Source: Streptomyces sp. CB02366 (GTDB lineage: Bacteria; Actinomycetota; Actinomycetes; Streptomycetales; Streptomycetaceae). Taken from it: a DNA stretch of 64,000 bases. Position numbers and translations under genes: made by a program. This document shows positions 35,276 through 44,926 of the stretch, in pieces. The DNA is taken from positions 193,970 to 257,969 of the forward strand of contig NZ_LIVT01000004.1 in the NCBI RefSeq assembly GCF_001905905.1. Reading direction: 5' to 3'. The notes under the pieces were generated by a model. It had not been told where the DNA came from. It did no database searches and saw only the letters and a list, made by a program, of their open reading frames with translations. Within the stretch, counting starts at the first letter, position 1. Each line of letters begins with the position of its first letter.

Positions 35276-36769
35276 TCAGCGGTCGTGGAGCCGGTTGGCC
35301 GTGTGGACGGCGCGGAGCACGGCCGCCGCCTTGTTGCGGCACTCGGTGTCCTCGGCGACCGGGTCGGAGTCGGCGACGACCCCGGCCCCGGCCTGCACGT
35401 ACGCGGTGCCGTCGCGCAGGAGGGCGGTCCGGATGGCGATGGCGGTGTCGGAGTCCCCGGCGAAGTCGAGGTAGCCGACGCAGCCTCCGTACAGTCCGCG
35501 GCGGCTCGGCTCCAGCTCCTCGATGATCTGCATGGCGCGCGGCTTGGGGGCCCCGGAGAGGGTGCCCGCGGGGAAGCAGGCGGTGAGCACGTCGAAGGCG
35601 GTGCGGTCCTCGGTGACCCGGCCGGTGACGGTGGAGACGATGTGCATCACGTGGGAGTAGCGCTCGATCGACATGAAGTCGACGACCTCCACGCTGCCCG
35701 GTTCGCAGACCCGCCCCAGGTCGTTGCGGCCGAGGTCGACGAGCATCAGGTGCTCGGCGCGCTCCTTGGGGTCGGCGAGCAGTTCCTCGGCGAGCGCCTG
35801 GTCCTCCTGGGGGGTGGCGCCCCGGTGCCGGGTTCCGGCGATGGGGTGGACCATGGCCCGGCCGTCCTCGACCTTGACCAGGGCCTCGGGGCTGGAGCCG
35901 ACCACGTCGAATCCGTCGAAACGGAAGAGGTACATGTACGGGGACGGGTTGGTGGCCCGCAGCACCCGGTAGACGTCGAGGGCGCTCGCGGTACAGGGGG
36001 TCTCGAACCGCTGGGAGGGGACGACCTGGAACGCCTCGCCGGCCCGGATGCGCTCCTTGATGTCGACGACGGCGTCCTGGTAGGCGTCGCCGCCCCACCG
36101 TGCGGTGCAGGGGGGCAGTTCGGAGGGGGGCAGGACGGCGGGGGCGTTCTCGACCGGGCGGCGCAGGTCCCGTTCCATCGCGTCGAGGCGGGCGACGGCG
36201 TCCGCGTACGCCTCGTCGACGCCGGTGTCGAGGTCGTTGTGGTTGATCGCGTTGGCGAGCAGCAGGACGGCGCCGTCCCGGTGGTCGAGGACGGCGAGGT
36301 CCGAGGTGAGGAGCATGGTCAGCTCGGGCAGCTGCAGGTCGTCGCCGCCGTGCTCGCCGATCTTCTCCAGCCGGCGGACGACGTCGTAGCCGAGGTAGCC
36401 CACCATGCCGCCGGTGAACGGCGGCAGGCCCAGGTCGCTCACCAGGTCGCGCGGGGTGTGCAGGGTCTCGACGGTGGCGCGCAGCGCCTCCAGCGGGTCG
36501 CCGCCGAGGGGGACGCCGACGGGCGCGGCGCCGAGCCAGTGGGCCTCGCCGTCACGGGCGGTGAGGGTGGCGGCGCTGCGGACGCCGATGAACGAGTAGC
36601 GCGACCAGGTCCGGCCGTTCTCGGCGGACTCCAGGAGGAAGGTGCCGGGGCGTTCGGCGGCGAGCTTGCGGTAGAGGCCGACGGGGGTGTCGCCGTCCGC
36701 GAGGAGGCGGCGGCTGACGGGGACGACGCGCCGGTCGACGGCCAGCTTGCGGAAGGTGTCGAGATCCAT
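35276..36769 (-). CDS. trpE: Anthranilate synthase component I
   Basis: A 497-residue chorismate-utilising enzyme that makes anthranilate with ammonia supplied by TrpG. The catalytic domain (about 210-490) carries the family blocks [43 protein letters not shown] and [20 protein letters not shown]. The N-terminal motif [19 protein letters not shown] contains the LLES tryptophan feedback site (about residues 44-47). No trpG or trpD is in the window. The ATG at 36769 lacks a Shine-Dalgarno sequence; a TAGGGT hexamer ends six bases before it. I see no leader peptide, so classical attenuation is not evident here. Confidence 0.97.
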   Translation of the reverse strand: MDLDTFRKLAVDRRVVPVSRRLLADGDTPVGLYRKLAAERPGTFLLESAENGRTWSRYSFIGVRSAATLTARDGEAHWLGAAPVGVPLGGDPLEALRATVETLHTPRDLVSDLGLPPFTGGMVGYLGYDVVRRLEKIGEHGGDDLQLPELTMLLTSDLAVLDHRDGAVLLLANAINHNDLDTGVDEAYADAVARLDAMERDLRRPVENAPAVLPPSELPPCTARWGGDAYQDAVVDIKERIRAGEAFQVVPSQRFETPCTASALDVYRVLRATNPSPYMYLFRFDGFDVVGSSPEALVKVEDGRAMVHPIAGTRHRGATPQEDQALAEELLADPKERAEHLMLVDLGRNDLGRVCEPGSVEVVDFMSIERYSHVMHIVSTVTGRVTEDRTAFDVLTACFPAGTLSGAPKPRAMQIIEELEPSRRGLYGGCVGYLDFAGDSDTAIAIRTALLRDGTAYVQAGAGVVADSDPVAEDTECRNKAAAVLRAVHTANRLHDR

Positions 36770-36775
36770 GGCCGG

Positions 36776-36781
36776 ACCCTA
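36776..36781 (-). promoter_or_regulatory. -10-like hexamer before trpE
   Basis: TAGGGT on the minus strand, overlapping the hisI stop codon and ending six bases before the trpE ATG. It may start a leaderless trpE mRNA, or AGGG may act as a weak ribosome binding site. Confidence 0.35.
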
Positions 36782-37159
36782 ACCGCCGAGGAGGGGCAGG
36801 ACGTCGGCGTCGAAACAGGTGCGGTCGCCGGTGTGGCAGGCGGCGCCGGTCTGGTCGACCCTGACCAGCACGGTGTCGGCGTCGCAGTCCAGGGCGACGG
36901 ACTTCACGTGCTGGACGTGGCCGGAGGTGTCGCCCTTGACCCAGTACTCCTGGCGGCTGCGCGACCAGTAGGTGCAGCGGCCGGTGGTGAGGGTGCGGTG
37001 CAGCGCCTCGTCGTCCATCCAGCCGAGCATCAGCACCTCGCCGGTGTCGTACTGCTGGGCGATGGCCGGGACCAGGCCGTCCGCGCCGCGCTTGAGGCGG
37101 GCGGCGACGGCGGGGTCGAGGCTGCTGGCGGGCGGCGTGGCGCCGGGCGTGCTCGTCAT
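36779..37159 (-). CDS. hisI: Phosphoribosyl-AMP cyclohydrolase
   Basis: A 126-residue metal enzyme for the third step of histidine synthesis, opening the adenine ring of PR-AMP. The conserved blocks are [15 protein letters not shown] (about 43-57), [19 protein letters not shown] (about 63-81) and the metal cysteines DCDAD (C91) and CHTGDRTCF (C108 and C115). It has no HisE domain, so that step is encoded elsewhere. It lies nine bases upstream of trpE, a his-trp junction. The ATG has CACAAT ending six bases before it and no Shine-Dalgarno sequence. Confidence 0.96.
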   Translation of the reverse strand: MTSTPGATPPASSLDPAVAARLKRGADGLVPAIAQQYDTGEVLMLGWMDDEALHRTLTTGRCTYWSRSRQEYWVKGDTSGHVQHVKSVALDCDADTVLVRVDQTGAACHTGDRTCFDADVLPLLGG

Positions 37160-37165
37160 GGACCC

Positions 37166-37171
37166 ATTGTG
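37166..37171 (-). promoter_or_regulatory. -10-like hexamer before hisI
   Basis: CACAAT on the minus strand, six bases before the hisI ATG, suggesting a leaderless hisI-trpE transcript. Confidence 0.35.
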
Positions 37172-37230
37172 CCGTGGGCGGGAACGCCGTCCGGGCCGGC
37201 GTCCACTGGGCGGACGCCGGGTGGCGGTCG

Positions 37231-37236
37231 TACGCT
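37231..37236 (+). promoter_or_regulatory. -10-like hexamer before TIGR03085 gene
   Basis: TACGCT, seven bases before the ATG at 37244. With the hisI hexamer it makes a divergent pair of apparent leaderless promoters within 84 bp. Confidence 0.4.
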
Positions 37237-37243
37237 GGCGGAC

Positions 37244-37876
37244 ATGTCGACCCATGCGAAGCGTGAACGTCTTCTGCTCGCCGATCTGTTGGAAGCGGCC
37301 GGGCCCGGGGCTCCGACCCTGTGCGACGGCTGGAAGACCCGCGATCTGGCCGCCCACGTGGTGGTCCGCGAACGCCGCGCGGACGCGGCGGGCGGGCTGC
37401 TGGTGGGGGCGTTGAAGGCCCGGCTGGAGCGGGTGCAGGCGGAGTACGCGGCGAAGCCGTACGAGGAGCTGATCCAGCTGATCCGGACCGGTCCGCCCCG
37501 GTTCTCCCCGATGTCCCTCAAGCAGATCGACGAGGCGGCGAACACCGTCGAGTTCTTCGTCCACACGGAGGATGTGCGCCGGGCCCAGCCGGACTGGTCG
37601 CGCCGCGAGCTGGACCCGGTCTTCTCCGACGTGCTCTGGTCCCACATCGAGAAGACCTCCCGGCTGCTGGGCCGCCGGTCCCCGGTGGGGCTGGTGCTGC
37701 GTCGGCCGGACGGCCGGACGACGGTGGCGCACAAGGGGGTGCCGGTGGTGACGGTGACCGGGGAGCCCGGCGAGCTGCTGCTGTACGCCTTCGGCCGGCA
37801 GGACTCGGCGGACGTCCAGGTGGAGGGCGAGGAGGCGGCGGTGGAGCGGCTGCGGATGGCGGAGCTGGGGATGTAG
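37244..37876 (+). CDS. TIGR03085 family protein (DinB/MDMPI-like metal-binding fold)
   Basis: A 210-residue protein. The N-terminal four-helix bundle resembles mycothiol-dependent maleylpyruvate isomerase and DinB proteins: [19 protein letters not shown] (about residues 26-44) supplies the first His, and [19 protein letters not shown] (about 101-119) the HxxD-like second site. The C-terminal part (about 140-210) is the SCP2-like extension. In actinobacteria such proteins may use mycothiol, but no activity is known for this family. It is divergent from hisI. A ribosome binding site is not seen. Confidence 0.85.
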   Translation: MSTHAKRERLLLADLLEAAGPGAPTLCDGWKTRDLAAHVVVRERRADAAGGLLVGALKARLERVQAEYAAKPYEELIQLIRTGPPRFSPMSLKQIDEAANTVEFFVHTEDVRRAQPDWSRRELDPVFSDVLWSHIEKTSRLLGRRSPVGLVLRRPDGRTTVAHKGVPVVTVTGEPGELLLYAFGRQDSADVQVEGEEAAVERLRMAELGM

Positions 37877-37916
37877 TCCCGGGCCGGCGGGCCGGTCCGG
37901 CGCGGTGAGGCGCGCT

Positions 37917-39302
37917 TCACGCGCCGCGCAGCCGCCGCGCGGCCAGGGCGAGGGAGATCTCGACCGCGTCGCGGGGGCGGGTGAGGCAGCGGCCGGTGAG
38001 CTGTTCGAAGCGGCGGAGGCGGTTGAGGACGGTGTTGCGGTGGCAGTAGAGCCGCGCACCCGCCCGTTGCGCCGAGCCGTCCGCGTCCAGCCAGGCGGTG
38101 AGGGTCTCCACGATGACGTCGCGGTCGGCGGGGTCCAGCCGGTCCAGCGGCCCCAGCACCCGGTCGGCGAGCGCCCCCGCGAGGTCGGGGCAGGAGACGA
38201 CCAGGGCGTCCGGGAGGTGTTCGTCGAGCAGGACGGCGCCCCCGGTCGCGGGGCAGGCGCGCAGCGCGGTCTCCGCCGTCCGCCGGGCCTCGCCGAGCGC
38301 GGCCAGCCCCTCGACGGCGGAGCCGATCCCGGCCCGGACACCGGGCGGTACGTCGAGCCCTGCGGCCAGCGCGCTCAGCTCGCCGGGCTCTTCCGTCAGC
38401 GGCAGGATCGCGAACTCGGCGTCCGGGCCCGGGTGCCAGAGCGGTGCCGCGCCCGCGGCGGCGGGAAGCGGAAGCGGAGGCCGGACGGCGGAACCGGACC
38501 CGCCCGGCGCGGCCCCCGACCCGTCCGGCCCGCTCCCCGGTCCGTCCGGTACGGCCCCCGGGGCGTCCGGGGTCGCGGGCGCCGTTCCGCGGCCGGGGCC
38601 GGCGGCCACGGCGAGCACCGCGTACCGGCCCTGTTCCGGCAGCCCCAGCATCGCGGACGCCTCCGCGAGGTCCGCGATCCGGGCGGTCCCGTCGAGCAGG
38701 GCGGCGACCATGAGCCGCTGCCGGTTCCCGCGCCGCCAGGCCAGCCGCCGCTCGGCCTGCCGGTAGGCGTCCGCGACGATCCCGCAGTGTTCGTCGACGA
38801 AGTTCCACACGTCGGCCGCGACATGGACGAGCAGCCGGACGTCGTCGGCGTCGCGTCGCGCGGTCTCGTCCACGAGGCCCTGCCAGACCATCGCGCCGCC
38901 CATCCGGAAGGCGTGCAGGACCGCGTCGAGCGGTACGCCCTGCTCGGCGCGGATCTCCCCGATCCAGCGGGAGGTGCGGTGGGCGGGCTCGCGGAACTCG
39001 CGGGGCTGGAGCAGCGAGCCCACGTTGTGCCGCAGCGAGTGGTGCACCTCCTGCCAGACCTCGGCCCGGGCGGAGTCGATCGCCGCCCGGTAACCGGGTT
39101 CCTGGGCGTACAGGGCCTCGACGAGCCGGTCGGTGAGGGCCGGGAGCGAGGCGACGAGGACCCGGGCGGCCCGGTGCAGCACCTGGACGGCCTCGCGGTC
39201 GGCCAGCGACCGGAAGCGCTCCGGCAGCGACGGCACCGGCGGCTGCGGCGCCGGGGGCCTTCCGTGCGGCGGGACGATCCGCTGACGTACGACCTGGGGC
39301 AT
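37917..39302 (-). CDS. PucR-type helix-turn-helix regulator
   Basis: A 461-residue transcriptional regulator. The N-terminal half (about 30-180) is a helical domain of the CdaR/RsbR-N type, containing [25 protein letters not shown]-like degenerate middle domain (about 200-370) includes a Gly/Ser/Pro-rich insertion. The C-terminal PucR helix-turn-helix reads [20 protein letters not shown] and [19 protein letters not shown] (about residues 394-432). The start is ATG 39302 (MPQVVRQR); an upstream extension lacks similarity. Such regulators often act on their neighbours, but none here is an obvious target. Confidence 0.88.
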   Translation of the reverse strand: MPQVVRQRIVPPHGRPPAPQPPVPSLPERFRSLADREAVQVLHRAARVLVASLPALTDRLVEALYAQEPGYRAAIDSARAEVWQEVHHSLRHNVGSLLQPREFREPAHRTSRWIGEIRAEQGVPLDAVLHAFRMGGAMVWQGLVDETARRDADDVRLLVHVAADVWNFVDEHCGIVADAYRQAERRLAWRRGNRQRLMVAALLDGTARIADLAEASAMLGLPEQGRYAVLAVAAGPGRGTAPATPDAPGAVPDGPGSGPDGSGAAPGGSGSAVRPPLPLPAAAGAAPLWHPGPDAEFAILPLTEEPGELSALAAGLDVPPGVRAGIGSAVEGLAALGEARRTAETALRACPATGGAVLLDEHLPDALVVSCPDLAGALADRVLGPLDRLDPADRDVIVETLTAWLDADGSAQRAGARLYCHRNTVLNRLRRFEQLTGRCLTRPRDAVEISLALAARRLRGA

Positions 39303-39483
39303 GGCGGCCTCCACCCGGATTCGGCCGGCCGCGCGAACGGCGGGCCCGGCGCACGGAGCGCCCGGCCCGGCGGGCACGAGCGCGGCGAGACGATCCTGAC
39401 GCCCGCAGAATGGCATACCGCCCAGTCGGTACCTAGGGGTCTGCGCGGAACTCGTCATCACGGTCCGGCAACCTCCCGGTGGC

Positions 39484-42400
39484 TCAGGGGCGCAGCAACC
39501 GGGCCAGTTCGGTACGGGAGCGGATGCCGAGGGCGGCGAAGACGTTGCGGAGGTGGTGGTCGACGGTGCGCGGGCTGAGCGAGAGGCGCAGCCCCACCTC
39601 GCGGTTGGTGGCGCCCTCGGCGACGCAGCGGGCGATGCGCTGCTGCTGCGGGGTGAGCGCGGCCAGCGGTTCGCCGCCCGCCTCCCGCGGGTTCCCGGCC
39701 GGCTCCCCCGCCGCCCGCAGCTCCCCGGCCGACCGGTCCGCCCAGGCGCGGGCCGAGCAGCGCTGGAAGGCCACCAGGGCGTCGCGCAGCGGCCCGCGCG
39801 CCTCCCGGGTGCGCCGGCGGCGGCGCAGCCACTGCCCGTACAGCAGCTGGGTGCGGGCCCGCTCGAAGTCGCCCTCGGCCCGGCCGTGGTGGGCGAGGGC
39901 CTCGGCGTAGCGGGCGTCGGCCTCGTCGGCGGGGGCCAGCAGGGCGCGGCAGCGGGCCAGTTGGGCGGGGGCTCCGGGATCGGCGGTCCGCGCCGCCCAG
40001 GAGGCGAACGCGTCGACGGCGGCGTGCAGTTCGCCGGCTTCCTCCGGCAGCCGTCCTCCCAGCACCGCGGCCTCGACCCAGCAGGGCACGGCGAGCGTCC
40101 GGACGGCGAAGTGGCCCCGGCCGGGCCCTGCTCCGATCAGGGGGGCGAGCCGGGCGGCCGCGTCGCCGGGCCGCCCGGACGCCAGGTCCGCGCGGGCCCG
40201 TGCCCAGGTGGCGAGGGTGGCGGCCTGGGCCAGCCCGTTCGGCGCCGCCCCGGCCAGCGCGGCGTCCGCGTGTGCGGCGCACGCCTCGGCGGGGCCCTCC
40301 ACCGAGGCGGCGAGAGCGAGGACGGCGTGCAGTTGGGCGGAGGCGTTGGGCTGCCCCGCGCGGCGGGCGGCGTGCAGCCCCTCCAGCGCGTGGGCCCGCG
40401 CGCCGGCGTGCCGCCCGGCCCGCAGTTCGGCGTAGGCGAGGTGTTCCAGCGCCTGGGGCAGCAGCGCGTCGGGCCCCTCCGTCCGTACGGCGGCGAGCGC
40501 CCGGGCCCCCGCGCGGCAGGCGGCGGCGAGGTCCCCGAGCACCAGCCCCGCGACCCCGGCCCGCAGCAGCCCGGCCGGGCCGCCGGGGCCTCCGGCGGGG
40601 CCGAGGCAGCGGCGGAGCCGGGCGTGGCCTTCGGCGGTACGGCCCTGGAGCACGGCGGCCATACCGGCCCGGTAGTCCTCCAGGCCCTCCTCCGCCGGGG
40701 CGCGGGAGAGGCGGCCGAGGGCGTCGAGGTAGCCGAGCGCGTCCCCCGCCGCCCAGGCGGCCTCGGCCGCTTTGAGGAGGGCGTCGGCCGTCCGGGGGTC
40801 GTGGGGGTCGAGCAGTCCGGCCGCGGCGAGCAGGGCTTCGTGGGCGTCGGCGGCGGGCCCGGAGCGCAGGGTGAGCATGCCGTGGACGTAGGACGCCAGG
40901 CCCCGCGAGGCCCCGCCCGGCCGGGCCGCCGCGCCGGCCGTCCGGGGCCCGGTCCTGGCCAGCAGGGCGCGGGCCCGGGCCGGATCGCCCGCCAGCCCCG
41001 CTTGTTCGGCCGCGGCGGCGAACCGGGCCGCCCGCAGCGCCGGTTCGGCGGAGAGCAGAGCGGCGCGGACGAGGGCGGCGGAGCGTTCGGCGTGCGGCCG
41101 GGGGGAGGCGGCGGCCGCCTCGATCCGGGCGGCCAGCACGGGGTCCGGCCCCGCCGCGGCACAGGCCCGCTGGACGAGCGCGGCGAGGGGCGCGGGGGCG
41201 GGGCCGTCCGGCAGGTCCGCGGGAGCCGTGGCATCCGGCGGCCGGGAGGCCGCCGTTCGGGCCCCCCGGCCGGCGGCGGGCCCCGGCTCCCCCGCCGCCC
41301 CCCGGGAGGCCGGGGAGCCGGTGGGCCGACCGGGGGTCCGGCCGCCGGTGGGGTGTGTGGAGGCCCGGCTTCCGGCGCCGCCCGCGCGGGTCCGGCCGGA
41401 AGCGGAGTCTGCGGGCAGCCGGTCCGCGGCCTCCGCCAGCAGGGCCGCGAGCAGTTCGTGGGCGGCTCGGCGGTGGGCCCGGGGGGCGTGGCGGAGTACG
41501 GCGCGGGCGATCAGGCGGTGGGAGAAGTGGACGCGGTCGCCTGCCCGTTGGAGGAGGCCCCCGGTGCCGGTGAGGCCGGAGAGCGCCCGGTCCAGGAAGG
41601 CCGGGGGCAGCCCGTGGCGGGCGCCCGCGCGCAGCAGGAGGAGGGCGTCCGCCCCCGCCCCGCCCGGCTCGTGCTCCTGGGCCGCCGCGGCGAGCAGGAG
41701 CAGGGTGCGGGCCGGGGCCGGGAGGCCGTCGAGGCGTTCGGCGTGGGCGGCCAGGACCGCTTCGCCGCCGGGCAGGGGGTAGGGCAGCGGAGCCCTTCCG
41801 GCCAGCTCGTCCGGGGTGAGGCGGCGGGTGAGCCCGACGAGCAGAGAGGGGTTCCCGGCCGCCTCGCCGAGGAGTTCGGCGCGTACGACCGGGTCGAGCC
41901 CTTCCGTACCGGCGCCCGGGGTGAGTCGGTCCAGGAGCGCCGAAGCCGCCTCCGCCTCCAGCGGCCCCGGGCGGAGCGTGGGCAGTCCGGCGAAGAGGCC
42001 GGTCCCGTCGGCGGCGGTGAGCAGGACGGCGGTCCGGCTGCCCGCGCCCGCCCCGTGGGCCGCGGAGACCAGGGCGGCCCGGGGCGCCCGGTCCCAGGCG
42101 TGCGCGTCGTCGGCGCAGACGAGCAGGGGCCGCCCGCCGCCCGGTGCGTACGGCTCCCGCGGCTCCCGCAGCCGGGCGGCCAGCGCCTCCGGCGTGATGA
42201 CGGGGCACGGGGCGGCGGGCTGCGGGGCGAACAGTCCGTCCGGCCCCTCACCGGCCGCGGACCGGTCCGCCCGGGCGGCGGTCGCGTACAGCACGGGGCC
42301 CCGGCCCCGGTGCGCTTCGGCGGCGGCGCGCAGCAGGGCCGTACGGCCGAGCCCGGGTGGCGCGGCCAGGACGAGCGCTCCTCCACCGCCCTGCCACGAC

Positions 42401-42486
42401 GCGTCCAACAGGCTTCTTACGGCGGCGAGTTCATCGTTCCGGCCGTACAGCCGGCCCGGACTGCGCACGGTCGTCGATGAGGTCAC
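39484..42486 (-). CDS. LuxR-family large ATP-binding (LAL) regulator
   Basis: A 1000-residue regulator of the LAL/MalT type. The N-terminal AAA-like domain begins RLYGRNDELAAVRSLL (about residue 12). Its P-loop reads APPGLGRT (about 41-48), where the usual Lys is Arg and the first Gly is Ala; Walker B is LLVCADDAHAWD (about 120-131). A long Ala/Leu/Arg-rich TPR-like region fills the middle. The C-terminal LuxR helix-turn-helix, LTPQQQRIARCVAEGATNRE then VGLRLSLSPRTVDHHLRNVF, lies at about residues 937-985. It is single-gene, without a biosynthetic cluster beside it. The weakened P-loop may abolish ATP hydrolysis. Confidence 0.92.
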   Translation of the reverse strand: MTSSTTVRSPGRLYGRNDELAAVRSLLDASWQGGGGALVLAAPPGLGRTALLRAAAEAHRGRGPVLYATAARADRSAAGEGPDGLFAPQPAAPCPVITPEALAARLREPREPYAPGGGRPLLVCADDAHAWDRAPRAALVSAAHGAGAGSRTAVLLTAADGTGLFAGLPTLRPGPLEAEAASALLDRLTPGAGTEGLDPVVRAELLGEAAGNPSLLVGLTRRLTPDELAGRAPLPYPLPGGEAVLAAHAERLDGLPAPARTLLLLAAAAQEHEPGGAGADALLLLRAGARHGLPPAFLDRALSGLTGTGGLLQRAGDRVHFSHRLIARAVLRHAPRAHRRAAHELLAALLAEAADRLPADSASGRTRAGGAGSRASTHPTGGRTPGRPTGSPASRGAAGEPGPAAGRGARTAASRPPDATAPADLPDGPAPAPLAALVQRACAAAGPDPVLAARIEAAAASPRPHAERSAALVRAALLSAEPALRAARFAAAAEQAGLAGDPARARALLARTGPRTAGAAARPGGASRGLASYVHGMLTLRSGPAADAHEALLAAAGLLDPHDPRTADALLKAAEAAWAAGDALGYLDALGRLSRAPAEEGLEDYRAGMAAVLQGRTAEGHARLRRCLGPAGGPGGPAGLLRAGVAGLVLGDLAAACRAGARALAAVRTEGPDALLPQALEHLAYAELRAGRHAGARAHALEGLHAARRAGQPNASAQLHAVLALAASVEGPAEACAAHADAALAGAAPNGLAQAATLATWARARADLASGRPGDAAARLAPLIGAGPGRGHFAVRTLAVPCWVEAAVLGGRLPEEAGELHAAVDAFASWAARTADPGAPAQLARCRALLAPADEADARYAEALAHHGRAEGDFERARTQLLYGQWLRRRRRTREARGPLRDALVAFQRCSARAWADRSAGELRAAGEPAGNPREAGGEPLAALTPQQQRIARCVAEGATNREVGLRLSLSPRTVDHHLRNVFAALGIRSRTELARLLRP

Positions 42487-42580
42487 ACCGGCACGGTACG
42501 GTCGGGCCGGCGGGCCGGGAAGCGCCCCGTCCGGATAGTGCGCGAGGACGCCCCGGCGCGGTGCGCCCGCCCAGTGCGGG

Positions 42581-42616
42581 CCCTGCCGCGCTGTGCCGGA
42601 GCACAGCGCGGCAGGG
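42581..42616 (-). terminator. Terminator hairpin, 15-bp stem
   Basis: Perfect 15-bp arms (CCCTGCCGCGCTGTG and complement) and a 6-base loop, 15 bp beyond the stop of the secreted hydrolase gene. Confidence 0.85.
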
Positions 42617-42631
42617 GTGGCGGGGTCCGGG

Positions 42632-43561
42632 CTAAGCGGTGTGCGGGCAGGTGCCCCGGTACTCCGCGATGGTCAGGCTCGGTGCGGGCAGCGGGCAGAG
42701 GAACTGCTCGTAGCGGGTGTCGTCGTCGATGAACCGCTTCAGCCAGGAAATGCTGTACTTCGCGATCGTCGTGTTGGAGGTGTTCGGCGTGAAGTGCGAG
42801 GCGCCGCGCAGCTCCAGGTACGCCTTGTCGAGCGAGCCGGGCAGCGACTCGTAGAACGGTTCGGAGTGCGTGGCGACGGGCGCGACCGTGTCGCCGTCCG
42901 CCCCTACCACGAGGGTGGGCGTGCGCAGTTCGGGCCAGGTCTTGTCGGTGTTCCAGCCGGTCAGCGGGATCGCCGCCTTCAGCGAGGTGCGGCTCTTCGC
43001 GGCCTCCAGGCTGCCGCCGCCGCCCATCGAGTGGCCCATCACCCCGAGCCGGGAGGCGTCGACCCGGGCCCGTACCGAGCTGCGCTGGGTCAGGTAGTCC
43101 AGGGCGGCGAGGAGCTGGCGGCCCCGGCTGTCCGGCTGGTCGAGCGTGGTGATGGTGTCGATGGTGAAGACCACGAAGCCCTGGGAGGCCAGGCGCGGCC
43201 CGAGCCAGGCGATGGAGGACTCGTAGGCGGTGAAGCCGGGCGAGACGACGACCGCGCCGAAGGTGCCGTCGGCGGTGGAGGTCGGGTAGTGGATGGTGCC
43301 GCCGCCGAACCCGCTCACCAGGAGGGAGGAGACGGAGGTCTGCGAGGTGGCGTAGGGGCCGCGGCTCGCCTCGATGGAGGCGTTGGTGGGCGCCGGGCCC
43401 CGCTCGTAGGGGTTGTCGGCGGCCTGGGCGCCCGGGGCCAGGGCGGTCATCAGGAGGCCGGCGGTGGCCGCGCCGGCGGTCGCCAGGCCCGTCACCGTAC
43501 GGAAGCGGCGGGGGCGGGAGGGGCGCGGGGGGAGGGTGCCGGAGGGGAGGTGCTGCTGCAC
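42632..43561 (-). CDS. Secreted cutinase/polyester-hydrolase-like lipase
   Basis: A 309-residue secreted alpha/beta hydrolase of the actinobacterial cutinase group (S. exfoliatus lipase, Thermobifida cutinases, PET hydrolases). A twin-Arg-free signal peptide with a basic start and hydrophobic stretch ends near APGAQA (residue 47). The oxyanion Tyr 113 is in SPGFTAYES; the catalytic Ser 178 is in GHSMGGGG, Asp 224 in [10 protein letters not shown] and His 256 in GASHF. Trp 203 (GWNTDKTW) lines the substrate cleft, and Cys 289/Cys 305 form the C-terminal disulfide. The GTG start at 43561 has GAGAGGA upstream. It should hydrolyse esters such as cutin or synthetic polyesters. Confidence 0.9.
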   Translation of the reverse strand: MQQHLPSGTLPPRPSRPRRFRTVTGLATAGAATAGLLMTALAPGAQAADNPYERGPAPTNASIEASRGPYATSQTSVSSLLVSGFGGGTIHYPTSTADGTFGAVVVSPGFTAYESSIAWLGPRLASQGFVVFTIDTITTLDQPDSRGRQLLAALDYLTQRSSVRARVDASRLGVMGHSMGGGGSLEAAKSRTSLKAAIPLTGWNTDKTWPELRTPTLVVGADGDTVAPVATHSEPFYESLPGSLDKAYLELRGASHFTPNTSNTTIAKYSISWLKRFIDDDTRYEQFLCPLPAPSLTIAEYRGTCPHTA

Positions 43562-43710
43562 GGGGGGGTCCTCTCGGTGGTGGCGGACCGCACCACGCGC
43601 GGGTCTGCGGCCCCTCGTCCGAGGGCGCGGGGACGCGCGGCGTGGCGGCGGCCGGCGTTCGTGTCGCCGGCGTCCGCCACTCTCGCCCCGCCCGCCGGGG
43701 ACGCGCATCG

Positions 43711-43746
43711 GCGGTATCACCGGTCTCGGTGGACCGGTGACACCGC
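43711..43746 (-). terminator. Terminator hairpin after hisF
   Basis: A 15-bp stem with one mismatch (GCGGTATCACCGGTC against its partner) around a 6-base loop, 20 bp beyond the hisF stop. It marks the end of the his operon. Confidence 0.75.
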
Positions 43747-43766
43747 TCGTACCGCTCGGCCGCGGT

Positions 43767-44522
43767 TCAGCGGACCGGGTGGCCCGCCTCCCGCAGTGCG
43801 TCCTTGACCTCGGAGATCCGCAGGTCGCCGAAGTGGAAGACGGAGGCGGCGAGCACCGCGTCGGCCCCCGCCCCGATCGCCGGGGCGAAGTCGGCGAGCC
43901 GGCCCGCGCCGCCGGAGGCGATGAGGGGGACGGAGACGTGTCCGCGCACCGCCTCGATCATCTCGGTGTCGTAGCCGTCCTTGGTGCCGTCCGCGTCCAT
44001 CGAGTTGAGCAGGATCTCCCCCGCGCCCAGTTCGGCGGCCCGGTGGGCCCATTCGACGGCGTCGATGCCGGTGCCCTTGCGGCCGCCGTGAGTGGTGACC
44101 TCGAACGTGCCCCGCGAGGTGCGGCGGGCGTCGACCGAGAGCACCAGGACCTGGCGTCCGAAGCGTTCGGCGACCTCGCGGATGAGGTCGGGGCGGGCGA
44201 TGGCGGCGGTGTTGACGCCGACCTTGTCCGCCCCGGCGCGCAGCAGTCTGTCGACGTCGTCCGCGGTGCGGACGCCGCCGCCGACCGTGAGCGGGATGAA
44301 GACCTGCTCGGCGGTGCGGCGCACCACGTCGTACGTCGTCTCGCGGTCGCCGCTGGAGGCGGTGATGTCGAGGAAGGTCAGTTCGTCGGCGCCCTCGGCG
44401 TCGTACAGCTTGGCCATCTCGACGGGGTCGCCCGCGTCGCGCAGGTTCTGGAAGTTGACGCCCTTGACGACCCGGCCGTTGTCGACGTCCAGGCAGGGGA
44501 TGACCCGTACGGCGAGGCTCAT
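43767..44522 (-). CDS. hisF: Imidazole glycerol phosphate synthase, cyclase subunit
   Basis: A 251-residue TIM barrel that joins PRFAR with ammonia from HisH to give imidazole glycerol phosphate and AICAR. It starts [24 protein letters not shown], with catalytic Asp 12 in CLDVDNG. Asp 131-type catalysis lies in [34 protein letters not shown] binds phosphate. It is the last gene of the operon; its ATG overlaps the ridA stop by four bases. Confidence 0.97.
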   Translation of the reverse strand: MSLAVRVIPCLDVDNGRVVKGVNFQNLRDAGDPVEMAKLYDAEGADELTFLDITASSGDRETTYDVVRRTAEQVFIPLTVGGGVRTADDVDRLLRAGADKVGVNTAAIARPDLIREVAERFGRQVLVLSVDARRTSRGTFEVTTHGGRKGTGIDAVEWAHRAAELGAGEILLNSMDADGTKDGYDTEMIEAVRGHVSVPLIASGGAGRLADFAPAIGAGADAVLAASVFHFGDLRISEVKDALREAGHPVR

Positions 44523-44926
44523 CGCGCGCCTCCCCGGTACGCCTCGACCTCGACCTCGACGACCAGGCTCGGGTCCACGAAACCGGACACGATGATCATC
44601 GACGCGGCGGGGCGCACGGCGTCGAACAGCTCCTTGTGGGCGCGGCCGACCTCCTCCACGTCCCGGGCGTGCGTGATGTACATCCGGGTGCGGACGACGT
44701 CCTCGCGGCCGAGGCCCACCTGCTCCAGCGCGGCGAACGCGACGTCGAAGGAGGTGACGGCCTGCTCGTACGGGGAGCCCGCGGCGATCTCGCCGTTGAC
44801 CACGGAGGTGCAGCCGGCCACCAGGACGAGCCCGTTGGGCAGTTCGACGGCGCGCGAGTAGCCGAACTTCTCCTCCCAGGGCGCACCGGTGGAGATCCGG
44901 CGTACGGAAGGGGCGGCCCCGCTCAT
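44519..44926 (-). CDS. RidA-family protein (YjgF/YER057c/UK114)
   Basis: A 135-residue RidA-like protein. Members form trimers and many hydrolyse reactive enamine/imine intermediates such as 2-aminoacrylate. The fold signature is seen in [21 protein letters not shown] (SPYEQ near residue 50) and [21 protein letters not shown] (about 77-97), with the functional Arg in [27 protein letters not shown] is the conserved C terminus. It overlaps priA and hisF by four bases on each side (ATGA), so it is translated with the pathway. This suggests it protects the pathway or PLP enzymes, but the substrate is unproven. Confidence 0.92.
   Translation of the reverse strand: MSGAAPSVRRISTGAPWEEKFGYSRAVELPNGLVLVAGCTSVVNGEIAAGSPYEQAVTSFDVAFAALEQVGLGREDVVRTRMYITHARDVEEVGRAHKELFDAVRPAASMIIVSGFVDPSLVVEVEVEAYRGGAR

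Noticed and set aside
37917..43561. A biosynthetic gene cluster around the LAL and PucR regulators
   Set aside because: No polyketide, peptide, terpene or tailoring genes are present; the neighbours are primary-metabolism genes and a secreted esterase.
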